Positions 44,435-54,366 are shown, counted from the first letter of the stretch. The stretch: 64,000 nucleotides of DNA from Paraburkholderia sp. BCC1885 (GCF_900996235.1 NZ_CAAJGM010000055.1:116965-180964), one strand, 5' to 3'. The notes: generated from the letters alone by a model not told the origin. Numbers and translations: made by a program.

Positions 44435-45631
44435 TCACGCACCGGCCACTTCCGCGATCGCCGACACCACATACGAAACATTGTGCTCATTCAGTCCGGC
44501 GACGCACATGCGCCCCGAGCGCAGCAGATAGACGCCGTGATCGTTACGCAGCGTTTCCACCTGACGTTCCGTGAGACCCGTGTACGTGAACATGCCGTGC
44601 TGGGCGAGATAGCGCGCTCTCAACACCTCGTCGACCCGGCCGGCCAGGCCCGCGTGCATCGCGTGACGCATCGAAAGAATGCGTTCACGCATGACGCTCA
44701 ATTCAGCCTCCCACTGCCGCTGCAATGTGGGGTCGCGCAGCACGCCTGCCACCAGTTTCGCGCCATGCGTGGGCGGATTGCTGTAGTTGGCGCGGATCAC
44801 CGACATCAGTTGGCCCTGCACGCGCCCCGCTTCATCGGCGGAAACACACACGACGCTCAGCGTGCCGCAGCGCTCGCCATAGAGCGAGAAATTCTTCGAG
44901 AACGAACTGGCGACGATCAACGCAACGCCGGCTTCGGCCAGCAAACCGACGCAGGCCGCATCTTCAGTGAGCCCTGCGCCAAAGCCCTGATAGGCCATAT
45001 CCACGAACGCGATCAACTCGCGGCGCTGCAATACCGGCGCCAACGCGGCCCATTGCGCGAGGCTCAGATCGACGCCCGTCGGATTGTGGCAACACGCGTG
45101 CAGCAACACCACGCTTTTGGCCGGCAAACGATCGATTGCGGCCAGCATTTCGTCGAAACGCAGACCGCCGGTTTGCTCGTCGTAGTACGGATAGGTGTTG
45201 ACGGTATGGCCCGCGCCCTCGAACACGACCCGGTGATTTTCCCAGCTCGGGTCGCTGATCCACACCTGCGATGCGGGGAAATAGCGCTTCAGAAAGTCCG
45301 CGCCCACCTTCAGCGCGCCCGAGCCGCCCACCGTTTGTAAGGTCGCCACACGATTCGCCTTGCGGACCTCGGAGCCCGCGCCGAATATCAGCGCCTGCGC
45401 AGCATCGCGATAGTCGGCGAGACCCGCCATGGGCAGGTACGGACGCGGCGCGCGCATCTCCAGTAACGCGGCCTCCGCTTTGCGCACCGCGTCCATCATC
45501 GGCAGCTTGCCGTCGGCATCGAAATAAATGCCAATGCTCAGATTGACCTTGTTCGCGCGCGGATCAAGCTGGAAGTCTTCATTCAGACTCAGAATCGGAT
45601 CGCCCGGATAGGCGGGGACATGCTCGAACAT
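44435..45631 (-). CDS. Aromatic/aspartate aminotransferase (TyrB/AspC family)
   Basis: A 398-aa class-I PLP aminotransferase. Landmarks: MFEHVPAYPGDPILSLNEDF start, KVNLSIGIYFDADGKLPMMD, CCHNPTGVDLSLAQW, the PLP Lys in SSFSKNFSLYGERCGTLSVV, and the substrate Arg region YLLRSGRMCVAGL. It swaps amino groups between aromatic or acidic amino acids and 2-oxoglutarate. AGGAG lies 6 nt before the ATG. The PanE-like gene follows after 42 bp, so they are likely co-transcribed. Confidence 0.9.
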   Translation of the reverse strand: MFEHVPAYPGDPILSLNEDFQLDPRANKVNLSIGIYFDADGKLPMMDAVRKAEAALLEMRAPRPYLPMAGLADYRDAAQALIFGAGSEVRKANRVATLQTVGGSGALKVGADFLKRYFPASQVWISDPSWENHRVVFEGAGHTVNTYPYYDEQTGGLRFDEMLAAIDRLPAKSVVLLHACCHNPTGVDLSLAQWAALAPVLQRRELIAFVDMAYQGFGAGLTEDAACVGLLAEAGVALIVASSFSKNFSLYGERCGTLSVVCVSADEAGRVQGQLMSVIRANYSNPPTHGAKLVAGVLRDPTLQRQWEAELSVMRERILSMRHAMHAGLAGRVDEVLRARYLAQHGMFTYTGLTERQVETLRNDHGVYLLRSGRMCVAGLNEHNVSYVVSAIAEVAGA

Positions 45632-46016
45632 CAGAATCTCCTGTACGTGGTCGGCGAGCCAGTCGCCGTTCTCAAACCCGCGCTATTGTCGCCGATACCG
45701 CGCCGACCGTGCGGCGACTGCGGCAGTTCCGGCAAAAGGAAAGGCGCGCTGCCCGAGAATCCGCGCGATGCCGCGAACGTGCAGCACTGGCTGTCGGCGG
45801 CGTCGGGAGAGATCAGTTATGGCGTCGCGGCGGCGTCGACGTAGACGGAACGGTCCTCGGCGCGGGCGGCTTTGCCGGCCTGTACCAGCCCGGCGTGCTG
45901 CAAGCGGGCTACGAACGCGTCGTGCTGTTGCTGTTCATCTATCGCGAGCGCGCCGCCGCTCCATACGAAGCGAAAGAGTCCAGTCCGGCATAGCGATGTG
46001 ATACGCCGGTTGTTAC
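45632..46016. other. Gene-poor region, possible GST remnant
   Basis: 385 bp between the aminotransferase and dehydratase genes. A plus-strand frame ending at 45844 contains ENPRDAANVQHWLSAASGEI and SYGVAAA, patterned like the linker and first C-terminal helix of glutathione S-transferases, but it stops at once and has no thioredoxin-fold half. I regard this as a possible fragment only. Confidence 0.3.
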
Positions 46017-47591
46017 TTACGTGATCGCGCCGATCTGCCACGGCACGAATTCGTTCTGCCCATAGCCATGAAGCTCGCTCTTCGACATCGAGCCGGACGC
46101 CGTGGCGAGCATCAGTTCGAAGATCTCCTGACCCAACTCGTCGATGCTCTTCTCGCCGTCGAGAATCGTGCCGCAATTCAGGTCGATGTCCTCTTCCTGG
46201 CGCCGCCACAACGCGGTGTTGGTGCCCAGTTTCAGTGACGGCGAAGGCGCGCAGCCATAAGCGGAGCCGCGCCCCGTCGTGAAGCAGATGAGATTGGCGC
46301 CGCCCGCCACCTGCCCGGTTGCCGAGACGGGATCGTAACCCGGCGTGTCCATGAAAACGAGGCCATGCGCGTGAACCGGTTCGGCATAGCGATACACCTC
46401 CACGAGGTTAGTGGTGCCACCCTTCGCTACCGCACCCAACGACTTCTCCAGAATGGTCGTTAGTCCTCCTGCCTTGTTTCCCGCCGAGGGATTGTTGTTC
46501 AGATCGGCGTTCATGCGCGCGCAGTAATCTTCCCACCAGTGGATGCGCTCGACGAGTTTCTCGCCCACTTCCTTCGAAACGGCGCGGCGCGTCAGCAGAT
46601 GCTCGGCGCCGTACACTTCCGGCGTCTCGGAGAGGATCGCCGTGCCGCCGTGCGCCACCAGACGATCGACCGCCGCGCCCAGCGCCGGATTCGCCGTGAT
46701 ACCCGAATAGCCGTCCGAGCCGCCGCATTGCAGGCCGATCACCAGATGGCTGGCGTCCACCGGTTCGCGCTGCACCTTGTTCGCTTCGACGAGCATCGCC
46801 TTGACGGCTTCGATGCCGGCCGCCACCGTGCGCGCCGTGCCGCCGGTCGCCTGGATCGTCATGGTCTTGAGCGCCGCGCCCGGCGTCAGGCTTTCGCTGC
46901 GCAACAGGCCGTCGATCTGGTTGGTCTCGCAACCCAGCCCGACGATCAGCACGGCCGCGAAATTCGGATGCCGGGCATAACCGCCGAGCGTGCGGCGAAT
47001 CAGGCCGAGAGCTTCGCCTTCGGCGTCGACCGCGCAGCCCTGGCCATGCGTCAGGGCGACCACGCCGTCTACGTTAGGAAAGGCGGCGAGCGCTTCGGGA
47101 TGGATGTCGCGGCGAAAATAGTCGGCAATGGCCCGCGCGGCTGTAGCCGAACAATTCACAGAAGTCAGGATTCCGATGTAATTGCGGGTCGCGACACGTC
47201 CGTCCGCGCGCACGATGCCCATGAAACGCGCCGTCTTGCTGCCCGGGCTAGGCGGCCTGGCATCCTCGCCATAGGCGTAGTCGCGGTCGAAATGCCCCAT
47301 CGACAGATTATGCGTGTGGACATGCTCGCCCACCTCGATCGGCCGGCTGGCAAAGCCGATGATCTGTCCATAGCGGCGCACCGGAGCAGCCGATTCGACG
47401 GCGCGCACCGCGACCTTATGACCGGCGGGAACCAGACCCCGTACCACCACGCCGCCGCCAATCTGTACCCCTGCGACAAGCTGATGCCGCGCGATCACCA
47501 CGTCATCCAGCGGATGCAGGCGCACGACCGGCTCGGCACTTGCCGTGTTGTCAGCGGATCCGGCCGCGGTCTTTTCAGCTTCGAACGTCAT
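46017..47591 (-). CDS. UxaA/GarD-family sugar-acid dehydratase (altronate/galactarate type)
   Basis: A 524-aa dehydratase. The N-terminal SAF domain (~20-95; VRLHPLDDVVIARHQLVAGV) is followed by the UxaA core: NYIGILTSVNCSATAARAIA, THGQGCAVDAEGEALGLIRR, LIVGLGCETNQIDGLL, LQCGGSDGYSGITANPALGA and ICFTTGRGSAYGCAPSPSLK. Conserved cysteines support an Fe-dependent active site. The ATG at 47591 has GGAGAG at 8 nt; an upstream in-frame extension is low-complexity. Divergent from a LysR gene and near a sugar ABC importer and lactonase. Which sugar acid is used cannot be told. Confidence 0.88.
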   Translation of the reverse strand: MTFEAEKTAAGSADNTASAEPVVRLHPLDDVVIARHQLVAGVQIGGGVVVRGLVPAGHKVAVRAVESAAPVRRYGQIIGFASRPIEVGEHVHTHNLSMGHFDRDYAYGEDARPPSPGSKTARFMGIVRADGRVATRNYIGILTSVNCSATAARAIADYFRRDIHPEALAAFPNVDGVVALTHGQGCAVDAEGEALGLIRRTLGGYARHPNFAAVLIVGLGCETNQIDGLLRSESLTPGAALKTMTIQATGGTARTVAAGIEAVKAMLVEANKVQREPVDASHLVIGLQCGGSDGYSGITANPALGAAVDRLVAHGGTAILSETPEVYGAEHLLTRRAVSKEVGEKLVERIHWWEDYCARMNADLNNNPSAGNKAGGLTTILEKSLGAVAKGGTTNLVEVYRYAEPVHAHGLVFMDTPGYDPVSATGQVAGGANLICFTTGRGSAYGCAPSPSLKLGTNTALWRRQEEDIDLNCGTILDGEKSIDELGQEIFELMLATASGSMSKSELHGYGQNEFVPWQIGAIT

Positions 47592-47785
47592 GATGCTCTC
47601 TCCAATAGTGCTGCCGCCTGCGCCACAGAGCGCGGCAAACGCAGCCGCAACGACAACGACAACGCCAGCGGCAGCGCGCTGTCCGCGCGGCGACACGCCA
47701 CTCTAGGGCCGCCACGTTTAAACATCCAATCGCGCCTTCAGTACAATCGATTCCAAACGGTTATGAGCTACTTGGTGCAAACCCT

Positions 47786-48775
47786 ATGTCCAGACTGCCC
47801 GCCTCGCCCCCTCCGAATGTGCTGAGCCGACTGCGCTTCAAGCATCTGCAGTTGCTCGACATCCTCGGACGCACGCGCAATCTGCGGATTGCCGCCGAGC
47901 AGATGCACATGACCCAGCCCGCCGCGACGAAGATACTGAGCGACATCGAAAGCATGTTCGGCGCGCCGCTGTTCGAGCGTCTGCCGCGCGAAATGCGGCC
48001 GACCGATCTCGGCGTGCTCTCTTTACGCTATGCCAGCGCGGCCGTGGCCGATCTGGGCAAATTCCTCGGCGAATTCTCCGCGCAAAAAAACGGCGGCTAC
48101 GGCCACCTCGCGATCGGCGCCATTACCGGATCCACCGCGCAGCTCGTCACCGCCGCAATCAAGGAAATCCAGCAGCAGCGGCCGCGGCTCATCGTCAGGC
48201 TGAGCGACCAGAGCAGCGACCAGTTGGCGCTCTGGCTCGAAGAGAAAAAGCTCGACGTGATGATCGGCCGTCTCACGGAAGCGCGTCAGGAAACCCTCTT
48301 CAATGTCGAGGATCTCTCGGCGGAGCCGGTGTGGGCGGTGGTCGGACGGCATCATCCATTGCTCGAACAGGCGTCGCTCGAGATCGCCGATCTCGGCTCC
48401 TGGCCGTGGATTCTCTACCCGCCCGCCACCGCGATCCGCCATCTGTTCGACGAAACCTTCGCTGCCGCCGGCCTGCTTGCGCCAGTCGGCATGGTCGAGA
48501 CGCCTTCGATTTTTGCCACGCTCGAACTGCTGCAGGCCACCGACATGATCTCGCTCCAGCCGCGCGCCGCCGTCGAGAAGTATGTCCAGAACGGTGTGCT
48601 TGGGCGGCTCGCCGTGCCGATCCGGCGCACCATGTCGAATTACGGCATCGTCACGCGCAAGAATGAAACGCCGTCGCAGCCGGCCCAGGAGTTCATTGCG
48701 ATCCTGCGCGCCTGCGCCGAGCGGCTTGGCGATCATGCGCCGCTTCACGTCGCCGCGCCGCGCACGGCCACATAG
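47786..48775 (+). CDS. LysR-family regulator of the sugar-acid locus
   Basis: A 329-aa regulator. Winged helix LRFKHLQLLDILGRTRNLRI and AAEQMHMTQPAATKILSDIE, of the GbpR/CatR-like sugar-acid subgroup, followed by an effector domain (HLAIGAITGSTAQLVTAAIK). It is divergent from the UxaA-type dehydratase across 194 bp that include the palindrome GTTTAAAC (47716-47723), so it probably controls that gene and perhaps the importer. Its 3' end overlaps the convergent SMP-30 gene by 31 bp. Confidence 0.86.
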   Translation: MSRLPASPPPNVLSRLRFKHLQLLDILGRTRNLRIAAEQMHMTQPAATKILSDIESMFGAPLFERLPREMRPTDLGVLSLRYASAAVADLGKFLGEFSAQKNGGYGHLAIGAITGSTAQLVTAAIKEIQQQRPRLIVRLSDQSSDQLALWLEEKKLDVMIGRLTEARQETLFNVEDLSAEPVWAVVGRHHPLLEQASLEIADLGSWPWILYPPATAIRHLFDETFAAAGLLAPVGMVETPSIFATLELLQATDMISLQPRAAVEKYVQNGVLGRLAVPIRRTMSNYGIVTRKNETPSQPAQEFIAILRACAERLGDHAPLHVAAPRTAT

Positions 48776-49650
48776 AGCGAATAGAGCGAGGTATTCGCGG
48801 CAATGAACAGGCGATTGCGCTGCAAGCCGCCGAAGGTCAGGTTGGCCACCACTTCCGGCAACAGGATCTTGCCAAGCAGCGTGCCGTCCGGCGCATAACA
48901 ATGCACGCCGTCGAGCGCGCTGGTCCAGACGTTGCCGAATTCGTCCACGCGCATGCCGTCGGGCACGCCTTGCTGAATATCGACGAACACGCGGCCATTG
49001 CGCAGCTTGCCGTCCACCACATCGAACACGCGGATATGATGCGGCGCGCCCTCGATATGCGAAGCCGCCGAATCGGCGATATAGATGTGGCTTTCGTCCG
49101 GCGAAAAAGCCAGTCCATTGGGTTTGACGAAGTCATCCGCCGCCAGCACCACTTCGCCGCTGCCCGGCGTGATGCGGTACACATTGCAGCGGCCGATTTC
49201 GCTGTCGGCGCGGCCGCCTTCGTAGTCGCTGAGAATGCCGTAGTCGGGGTCCGTGAACCAGACCGAGCCATCGGCCTTGACGATCACGTCGTTGGGCGAA
49301 TTGAGCCGCTTGCCTTGATACGCGGAAGCCAGCACCGTGATGCTGCCGTCATGTTCGGTACGCGTCACGCGGCGCGAGCCGTGCTCGCAGCTAACCAGCC
49401 GCCCTTCGCGGTCACGCGTGTTGCCGTTGGAGAAATTCGAATTCGCGCGAAATGTGCCCACGCCCATGCCGGGCACCCAGCGCAGCATGCGGCTATTCGG
49501 AATGTCGCTCCACACGAGGTAGTCGCCGGCGGGAAAATACACCGGCCCTTCCGCCCATAAACAGGCACCGTATAGCTTTTCGAGTGCCGCGTTGGGCTGC
49601 AGCAAGGCACGAAAGCGTGTGTCGTGAACTTCAAAGTCCTTTGGATCCAT
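48745..49650 (-). CDS. SMP-30/gluconolactonase-family lactonase
   Basis: A 301-aa metal-dependent lactonase of the six-bladed propeller fold. Metal-ligand motifs are visible: LWAEGPVYFPAGDYLVWSDI (Glu), RLNSPNDVIVKADGSVWFTD (Asn, Asp) and FVKPNGLAFSPDESHIYIAD (Asn). It opens sugar lactones to aldonates. The ATG at 49650 (MDPKDFEVHD) has GGAAGG upstream. It is 10 bp downstream of the last permease gene, so it is the final gene of the sugar transport operon. No signal peptide: cytoplasmic. Confidence 0.88.
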   Translation of the reverse strand: MDPKDFEVHDTRFRALLQPNAALEKLYGACLWAEGPVYFPAGDYLVWSDIPNSRMLRWVPGMGVGTFRANSNFSNGNTRDREGRLVSCEHGSRRVTRTEHDGSITVLASAYQGKRLNSPNDVIVKADGSVWFTDPDYGILSDYEGGRADSEIGRCNVYRITPGSGEVVLAADDFVKPNGLAFSPDESHIYIADSAASHIEGAPHHIRVFDVVDGKLRNGRVFVDIQQGVPDGMRVDEFGNVWTSALDGVHCYAPDGTLLGKILLPEVVANLTFGGLQRNRLFIAANTSLYSLYVAVRGAAT

Positions 49651-49660
49651 TGTCGCCTTC

Positions 49661-50659
49661 CTAATAACGCGCCGACCGGCCGCCCGCCGCCACCACGACG
49701 ACAATAATCAGCAGTCCATAAGCAATCGAGCGCACGCCGGCGCCCGCACCCAATGCATTGAGCACGGCATTGGTGAGAAACAGGAACATCGACGCGCCCC
49801 ACACGCCGACGACCGTCGCGCGGCCGCCGGTCACCTGGGTGCCGCCGATCACCACCACCGCAATCGAGATCAGCATGTATTCAACACCCATATCCAGCGT
49901 CGCCCCGCCTGACACGGCCGCGAGCAGTACGCCGGTCAGCGCGGCGATACTGCCGCACAGCATGTACACCTTGCAGCGCGTCGCCTCCACCCCCACGCCC
50001 GATAGCCACGCCGCACGCGGATTCTGACCGACCGCGGACAGCCCGCGCCCGAATACCGTCAGATGCAGCAACACCGCAATCGCCACCGACAAAACCAGCG
50101 CGATCACCGCGAGATGCGGCACGCCCAGCAAGTGTCCGTTGGCAAAGGTTTCGAGCGCGACGGGCGGTGCATTCATGCCGCGGCTCTGGGTGATCGCGAC
50201 CGACTGGATGATGAAACTCGACGACAAGGTCGCGATAATCGGTGGAATGCGCAGCACGCGAATCAGCAGATAGTTGGCGAGACCTGCAACCGCACCCGCC
50301 GCAATAGCCACGACAAACCCGCTGAAAATCCCATAGGCGTCCATCACGTGAACGCCGATCATGCCGGCCAGCGCGATGACGGACGGCACCGAAAGATCGA
50401 TATTGCCCGGCCCCGAGGTGATGACGAGCATCTGTCCGAGACCGACCAGTACCATGAATACGCCGAATACGAGCGCGGTCAGCACGACATTGCCGGCAAT
50501 CGACAGCCCAAACACCAGCGCGATAACAATGGCCACGCCGATCGCCCCGACGAACGACCACGCCCACGGCGCACGCAACGTTCTGAGGCGCGCGCCGAGC
50601 GTGGGCCGTGCGTCGCTAGCTGACGTAGTGGCAGAGCGAAGTTCGGACGGCCGGTTCAT
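49661..50659 (-). CDS. Sugar ABC transporter permease (RbsC-like), second copy
   Basis: A 332-aa permease of the ribose/xylose/autoinducer-2 family with ~8-10 helices. It contains the family motif GPGNIDLSVPSVIALAGMIG and the conserved GGTQVTGGRATVVGVWGASM loop near the C-terminus. It overlaps the first permease gene by 4 bp (ATGA). Two different permeases suggest a heterodimeric membrane domain. Confidence 0.9.
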   Translation of the reverse strand: MNRPSELRSATTSASDARPTLGARLRTLRAPWAWSFVGAIGVAIVIALVFGLSIAGNVVLTALVFGVFMVLVGLGQMLVITSGPGNIDLSVPSVIALAGMIGVHVMDAYGIFSGFVVAIAAGAVAGLANYLLIRVLRIPPIIATLSSSFIIQSVAITQSRGMNAPPVALETFANGHLLGVPHLAVIALVLSVAIAVLLHLTVFGRGLSAVGQNPRAAWLSGVGVEATRCKVYMLCGSIAALTGVLLAAVSGGATLDMGVEYMLISIAVVVIGGTQVTGGRATVVGVWGASMFLFLTNAVLNALGAGAGVRSIAYGLLIIVVVVAAGGRSARY

Positions 50660-51624
50660 TGACGTCCTCCGCTACGCTGCAACAGTACCCGCAGAGACAG
50701 CACCGCAATCAGGATCGCGCCTTGCATGCCCACTTGCCAGTCGGGCGACACGTTCAGAAAGGCGAGAAACGATGCGGCCACGGTAAGCGTAATGGCGCCG
50801 AGCACGGCGCCCCACACGGAGACCCGTCCACCGATAAACTCGCCGCCGCCGAGGATCACCGATGCAATCGACAGCAACGTATAGCGCAATGCGAGGTTGG
50901 GGTCGGCCGAGGTAGTGAGGCCGAGCAACGACAGACCCGAGCACACGCCAAAGATGCCCGCCACGCCATACAGGATCGCGCGGCTCTTCACCATCGACCA
51001 GCCGAAGCGGCTCATGGCCCGCGGGTTGCCGCCCACCGCCCTCACCCGCACGCCCGCCGACGAACGCATCAGCAACAGATGCCCGAGCACCGCAATCACA
51101 ATCGACCAGACAATTGGCGCGGCGATGAGCGGCGTCTGAAACGTCATCAGGCTGCCGAGCCATGTCGGGCTGCTGCCGCCCGGCGACGGCAACAGCAGTA
51201 CGGCGAGTCCGGTCCAGACGAACGACAGGCCGAGCGTGACCACTATCGAAGGAATCTGCCGGAATTCGATCAGCGCGCCGATCGCCGCATACGCCAGCAC
51301 GCAACCGACCAGCGCCACCACGCCGAGCCACGGTTCGCGCACGCACAAGGTGGCGCCAATACAGGCGGTCAGGCTGACGAAGGCGCCGATCGACAGATCG
51401 AGATCGTTCACGGTAATCACGGCCAGTTGCGCGAGCGTGGCGAACACAATCGGCACGGCGAGATTAAGCAGGAGTCCCAAACCAAAGTAACTGAAAGTTG
51501 CCGGCTGCAGAATGAAGATGGGCACCAGAATGACCACCAGCGAAAACACCGGCAGCGACGCCCTGAGAACGCGGACATTGCGCGCGTTGTGGACCTTGAG
51601 TCCTGTCGCGACGGAAGGCGTCAT
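50656..51624 (-). CDS. Sugar ABC transporter permease (RbsC-like), first copy
   Basis: A 322-aa permease with the same fold as its neighbour: VNDLDLSIGAFVSLTACIGA in the first half and ILGGGEFIGGRVSVWGAVLG near the end. It is joined by ATGA overlaps on both sides, to the ATPase upstream and the second permease downstream. This gives tight translational coupling of all membrane components. Confidence 0.9.
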   Translation of the reverse strand: MTPSVATGLKVHNARNVRVLRASLPVFSLVVILVPIFILQPATFSYFGLGLLLNLAVPIVFATLAQLAVITVNDLDLSIGAFVSLTACIGATLCVREPWLGVVALVGCVLAYAAIGALIEFRQIPSIVVTLGLSFVWTGLAVLLLPSPGGSSPTWLGSLMTFQTPLIAAPIVWSIVIAVLGHLLLMRSSAGVRVRAVGGNPRAMSRFGWSMVKSRAILYGVAGIFGVCSGLSLLGLTTSADPNLALRYTLLSIASVILGGGEFIGGRVSVWGAVLGAITLTVAASFLAFLNVSPDWQVGMQGAILIAVLSLRVLLQRSGGRQ

Positions 51625-53123
51625 GCGGCTTGCTCCTCGAAACTGGCGGCGAGCAGCGCCTCTTCAGTGCATTCGTCGGCGTGCAGCATGCGCGTGACGC
51701 GGCCCGAACGGAACACATAGGCGCGGTCGCACCAGGCGAGCTCGTCGTTTTCCGTGGTGTACCAGATGAACGTGCGGCCGTTCGACGCCTCGCCGCGCAC
51801 GAGCTCGTAGATGTCGCGCTTGGTGCCGATATCGACGCCGCGAGTCGGATCGTCCATCAGGATCAGGTTGGCATCCGAGGCGAGCGCGCGTGCAAACAGC
51901 ACCTTTTGCTGATTGCCGCCCGACAGCGACAGGATGCCCGCACGCGTCGCGGCGCCGCGAATTCCGATCTTCGCGCGCCAGTCCTGCACCAGCTTGCGCA
52001 CGCCTTCGGCATCGACCAGGCCGCGCTTGCGCAGACCGTTCGCTGCGCCATAGAGCGAGCGGATCGCGAGATTCTCGCTGACGGACCAGAGCGGGAACAC
52101 GCCGTCGTCGGCGCGATCTCCAGCGACGAACGCCACGCGTGTCGCCGCTCCGCGTTTCACGGCATCGCGATAGATGGCGAGCAATGCCTCGGTCTGCCCC
52201 TGGCCGGCAAGGCCTGCAAAGCAGACGATTTCGCCGCGTGTCGCCTCAATCGTGGAGCGTTTCGCGGCAGCCGGCCCAACCTGCCACGTAAAATCCGCTG
52301 CGTGGCCGTTGCCCCGCGCCCGGCCGGCCTGGTGCGATTGACGCTCGACTTCGACGTGCTGTCCCATCGCGCGCACGATTGCATCCTGAGTCAACGCGTC
52401 ACGCGGCAACACAGCAGCGGCCATGCCGTCGCGCATCACCAGCACGCGGTTAGCCACCCGTTCGATCTCGCCCAGCATGTGGCTGATCAGGATGCAGGTA
52501 ATGCCACGGGCCGCCGCCGCGCGGATGAACGTCAGCAACTGCCCGGCCGTATGGGCGTCGAGGCTGGAGGTCGGCTCGTCGAGAATCACGAGTTTCACCG
52601 GCGCCACGACCACCGTGAACGCGCGCGCGATTTCAACCATCTGACGTTGCGTGAGCGTCAGGTCCGCGACGAGTTCATGTCCCTTCAGGCCGTGGCCAGG
52701 GAAAATCGCATCGAGCTGCTTGATCATCAACGTGGTCGCTTTTCTGCGCCAGCCGCGTCCCTTGAGTTGCGGATGCAGGATGCACATGTTCTCCGCGACC
52801 GACAGGTTCGCGCACAGCGACAACTCCTGAAACACGCAACGCACGCCCGCTTCGCGCGCGACGTTGGCGTCGTAATGGCTGAGCGGCTGGCCCGCCACCG
52901 AGAGCGTGCCCTGGTCGGGCGCATACACGCCCGCCAGCACCGCCATCAGGGTCGACTTGCCCGCGCCGTTGTGACCCGCGACACCGACACACTCGCCCTT
53001 GCGAAATGCAAAGTCGATGCCGCTCAGCGCCTTGACCTGACCGAACGTCTTGCCGATGCCGGCAAGACCGATCAACACCTCGTCCGGCGCACTGCCGGAT
53101 GATTCATTGAATGCAACCGTCAT
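51621..53123 (-). CDS. Sugar ABC transporter ATPase (RbsA/XylG-like, tandem NBDs)
   Basis: A 500-aa fused ATPase. First domain: Walker A GHNGAGKST, signature-like LTLTQRQMVEIARA, Walker B LVILDEPTSSLD. Second domain: degenerate P-loop (FAGLAGQGQTE), signature LSGGNQQKVLFARAL, Walker B LILMDDPTRGVDIGTK. The degenerate second P-loop is normal for this family. The start overlaps no gene; the binding-protein gene lies 67 bp upstream. Confidence 0.91.
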   Translation of the reverse strand: MTVAFNESSGSAPDEVLIGLAGIGKTFGQVKALSGIDFAFRKGECVGVAGHNGAGKSTLMAVLAGVYAPDQGTLSVAGQPLSHYDANVAREAGVRCVFQELSLCANLSVAENMCILHPQLKGRGWRRKATTLMIKQLDAIFPGHGLKGHELVADLTLTQRQMVEIARAFTVVVAPVKLVILDEPTSSLDAHTAGQLLTFIRAAAARGITCILISHMLGEIERVANRVLVMRDGMAAAVLPRDALTQDAIVRAMGQHVEVERQSHQAGRARGNGHAADFTWQVGPAAAKRSTIEATRGEIVCFAGLAGQGQTEALLAIYRDAVKRGAATRVAFVAGDRADDGVFPLWSVSENLAIRSLYGAANGLRKRGLVDAEGVRKLVQDWRAKIGIRGAATRAGILSLSGGNQQKVLFARALASDANLILMDDPTRGVDIGTKRDIYELVRGEASNGRTFIWYTTENDELAWCDRAYVFRSGRVTRMLHADECTEEALLAASFEEQAA

Positions 53124-53190
53124 AGAGCCCTTCGTTGTGCGCGCAGCGATCCGCGGCGAAGCGATTGCGCAATGCTGCAGACCGAGCGCC

Positions 53191-54219
53191 TTACTTCGAG
53201 TCGACTACCTTGAGCACTTCGTCGCGCGTGTATTCCTTGTTGGCGAGCTGGCCCGGCGGCGTTTTGGCGAGCACCGTATCGAGTTCATCCGCCTTCACCT
53301 GGAGCAACGGCATCTGGATGTCGTGCGGCAGCTTCTTGCCGGCCAGCAGTTGTTGCGTCACCCAGAAGGCGAACGTCGAGCAGCCGGGCGGAATCGTCAC
53401 GGAGAGGGTCTCGTAGCTGCCTTTCTTGCGCTGATCGGCCCACCACGCCAGCTCTTCCTGACGGTTGCCGAGGATGATGATCGGCGTCGGACGGCCGGCC
53501 TCGGCGAACGCCTTGGCGGCGCCAAAGCCATCGCCGCCCTGGTCCACCACACCGTCGATTTTCGGCAGCGTCGGCAGAATGCCGGCCACCTGCTTTTGCG
53601 CCACCGTCTGGGTCCAGTCGCCATGCACCGAGCCGACGACCTTGAGCCCCGGATACTTCTTGAGCTCATCGACGATGCCCTGATGAATTTCGTCGTCCAC
53701 GGATACTCCCGCGAGGCCACGGATCTCCAGCAGATTGCCGGTGCCGTTCAGACGCTTCGCCAGATAATCGACCTGCATCGAACCGAGCTGGCGGAAATCG
53801 ACCGTGATGCGATACGCGCAGGGCTCGGACGCGATGCCGTCGAACGACACCACCGTCACCCCTGCGCCACAGGCCTGTTTGATGACGCCGTTGAGCGCGG
53901 TCGGCGAGACGGCATCCACCGCGATGCCTTTGAAGCCCTGCAAGATCAGATTCTGCATCTGCTGAACCTGCTCGGTGGCCTGATTCTCCGCGGTGGTGAA
54001 GGTGGGCGCGGCGGCCACTACCTTGTTCTTGACGGCGGTGTCGGCGACATTCGACCAGCTCTTGAGCATCGCCTGACGCCAGCTATTGCCCGCGTAATTG
54101 TTGGAGAGCGCGAGTTTGGTCGACGAGGTGTCGCCGGTCGCTACCTGGGCTGCGGCGCCGCCGCCAAAGCCAATGCCAACCACGGCGGCAAGAATGCCGC
54201 AGGCCACTTTCGATCTCAC
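53191..54219 (-). CDS. Sugar ABC transporter periplasmic binding protein
   Basis: A 342-aa exported protein of the type-I periplasmic-binding fold. The signal peptide MRSKVACGILAAVVGIGFGG (cut after AAAQ region) is followed by LALSNNYAGNSWRQAMLKSW, NLILQGFKGIAVDAVSPTAL, VDYLAKRLNGTGNLLEIRGL and DGVVDQGGDGFGAAKAFAEA. First gene of the five-gene operon (receptor, ATPase, two permeases, lactonase). The start is GTG at 54219 with GGAG 7 nt upstream; no ATG fits. The ligand is unknown; the lactonase suggests an aldose or its lactone. Confidence 0.89.
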   Translation of the reverse strand: MRSKVACGILAAVVGIGFGGGAAAQVATGDTSSTKLALSNNYAGNSWRQAMLKSWSNVADTAVKNKVVAAAPTFTTAENQATEQVQQMQNLILQGFKGIAVDAVSPTALNGVIKQACGAGVTVVSFDGIASEPCAYRITVDFRQLGSMQVDYLAKRLNGTGNLLEIRGLAGVSVDDEIHQGIVDELKKYPGLKVVGSVHGDWTQTVAQKQVAGILPTLPKIDGVVDQGGDGFGAAKAFAEAGRPTPIIILGNRQEELAWWADQRKKGSYETLSVTIPPGCSTFAFWVTQQLLAGKKLPHDIQMPLLQVKADELDTVLAKTPPGQLANKEYTRDEVLKVVDSK

Positions 54220-54366
54220 GTGATGTCTCCGTTTTGGTATTTTGAATGAGTCAGATCTGGCGTACTCGGGGCAAGCGAACCCCGCGGACGCCGTCCGCTC
54301 CCGGAAAGTCTAGTACGCCGAGCCACCTTATCCAATCGCGTATTGCGCGCAAGCGATTCCGGGCGG

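Noticed and set aside
45817..46209. Minus-strand frame of 130 codons between the aminotransferase and dehydratase
   Set aside because: Half of it is an out-of-frame reading of the dehydratase 3' end; the rest has no recognisable family.
51630..53102. 490-codon open frame antisense to the sugar ABC ATPase
   Set aside because: Explained by GC-rich third positions of the ATPase gene on the other strand, which shows all ABC motifs.
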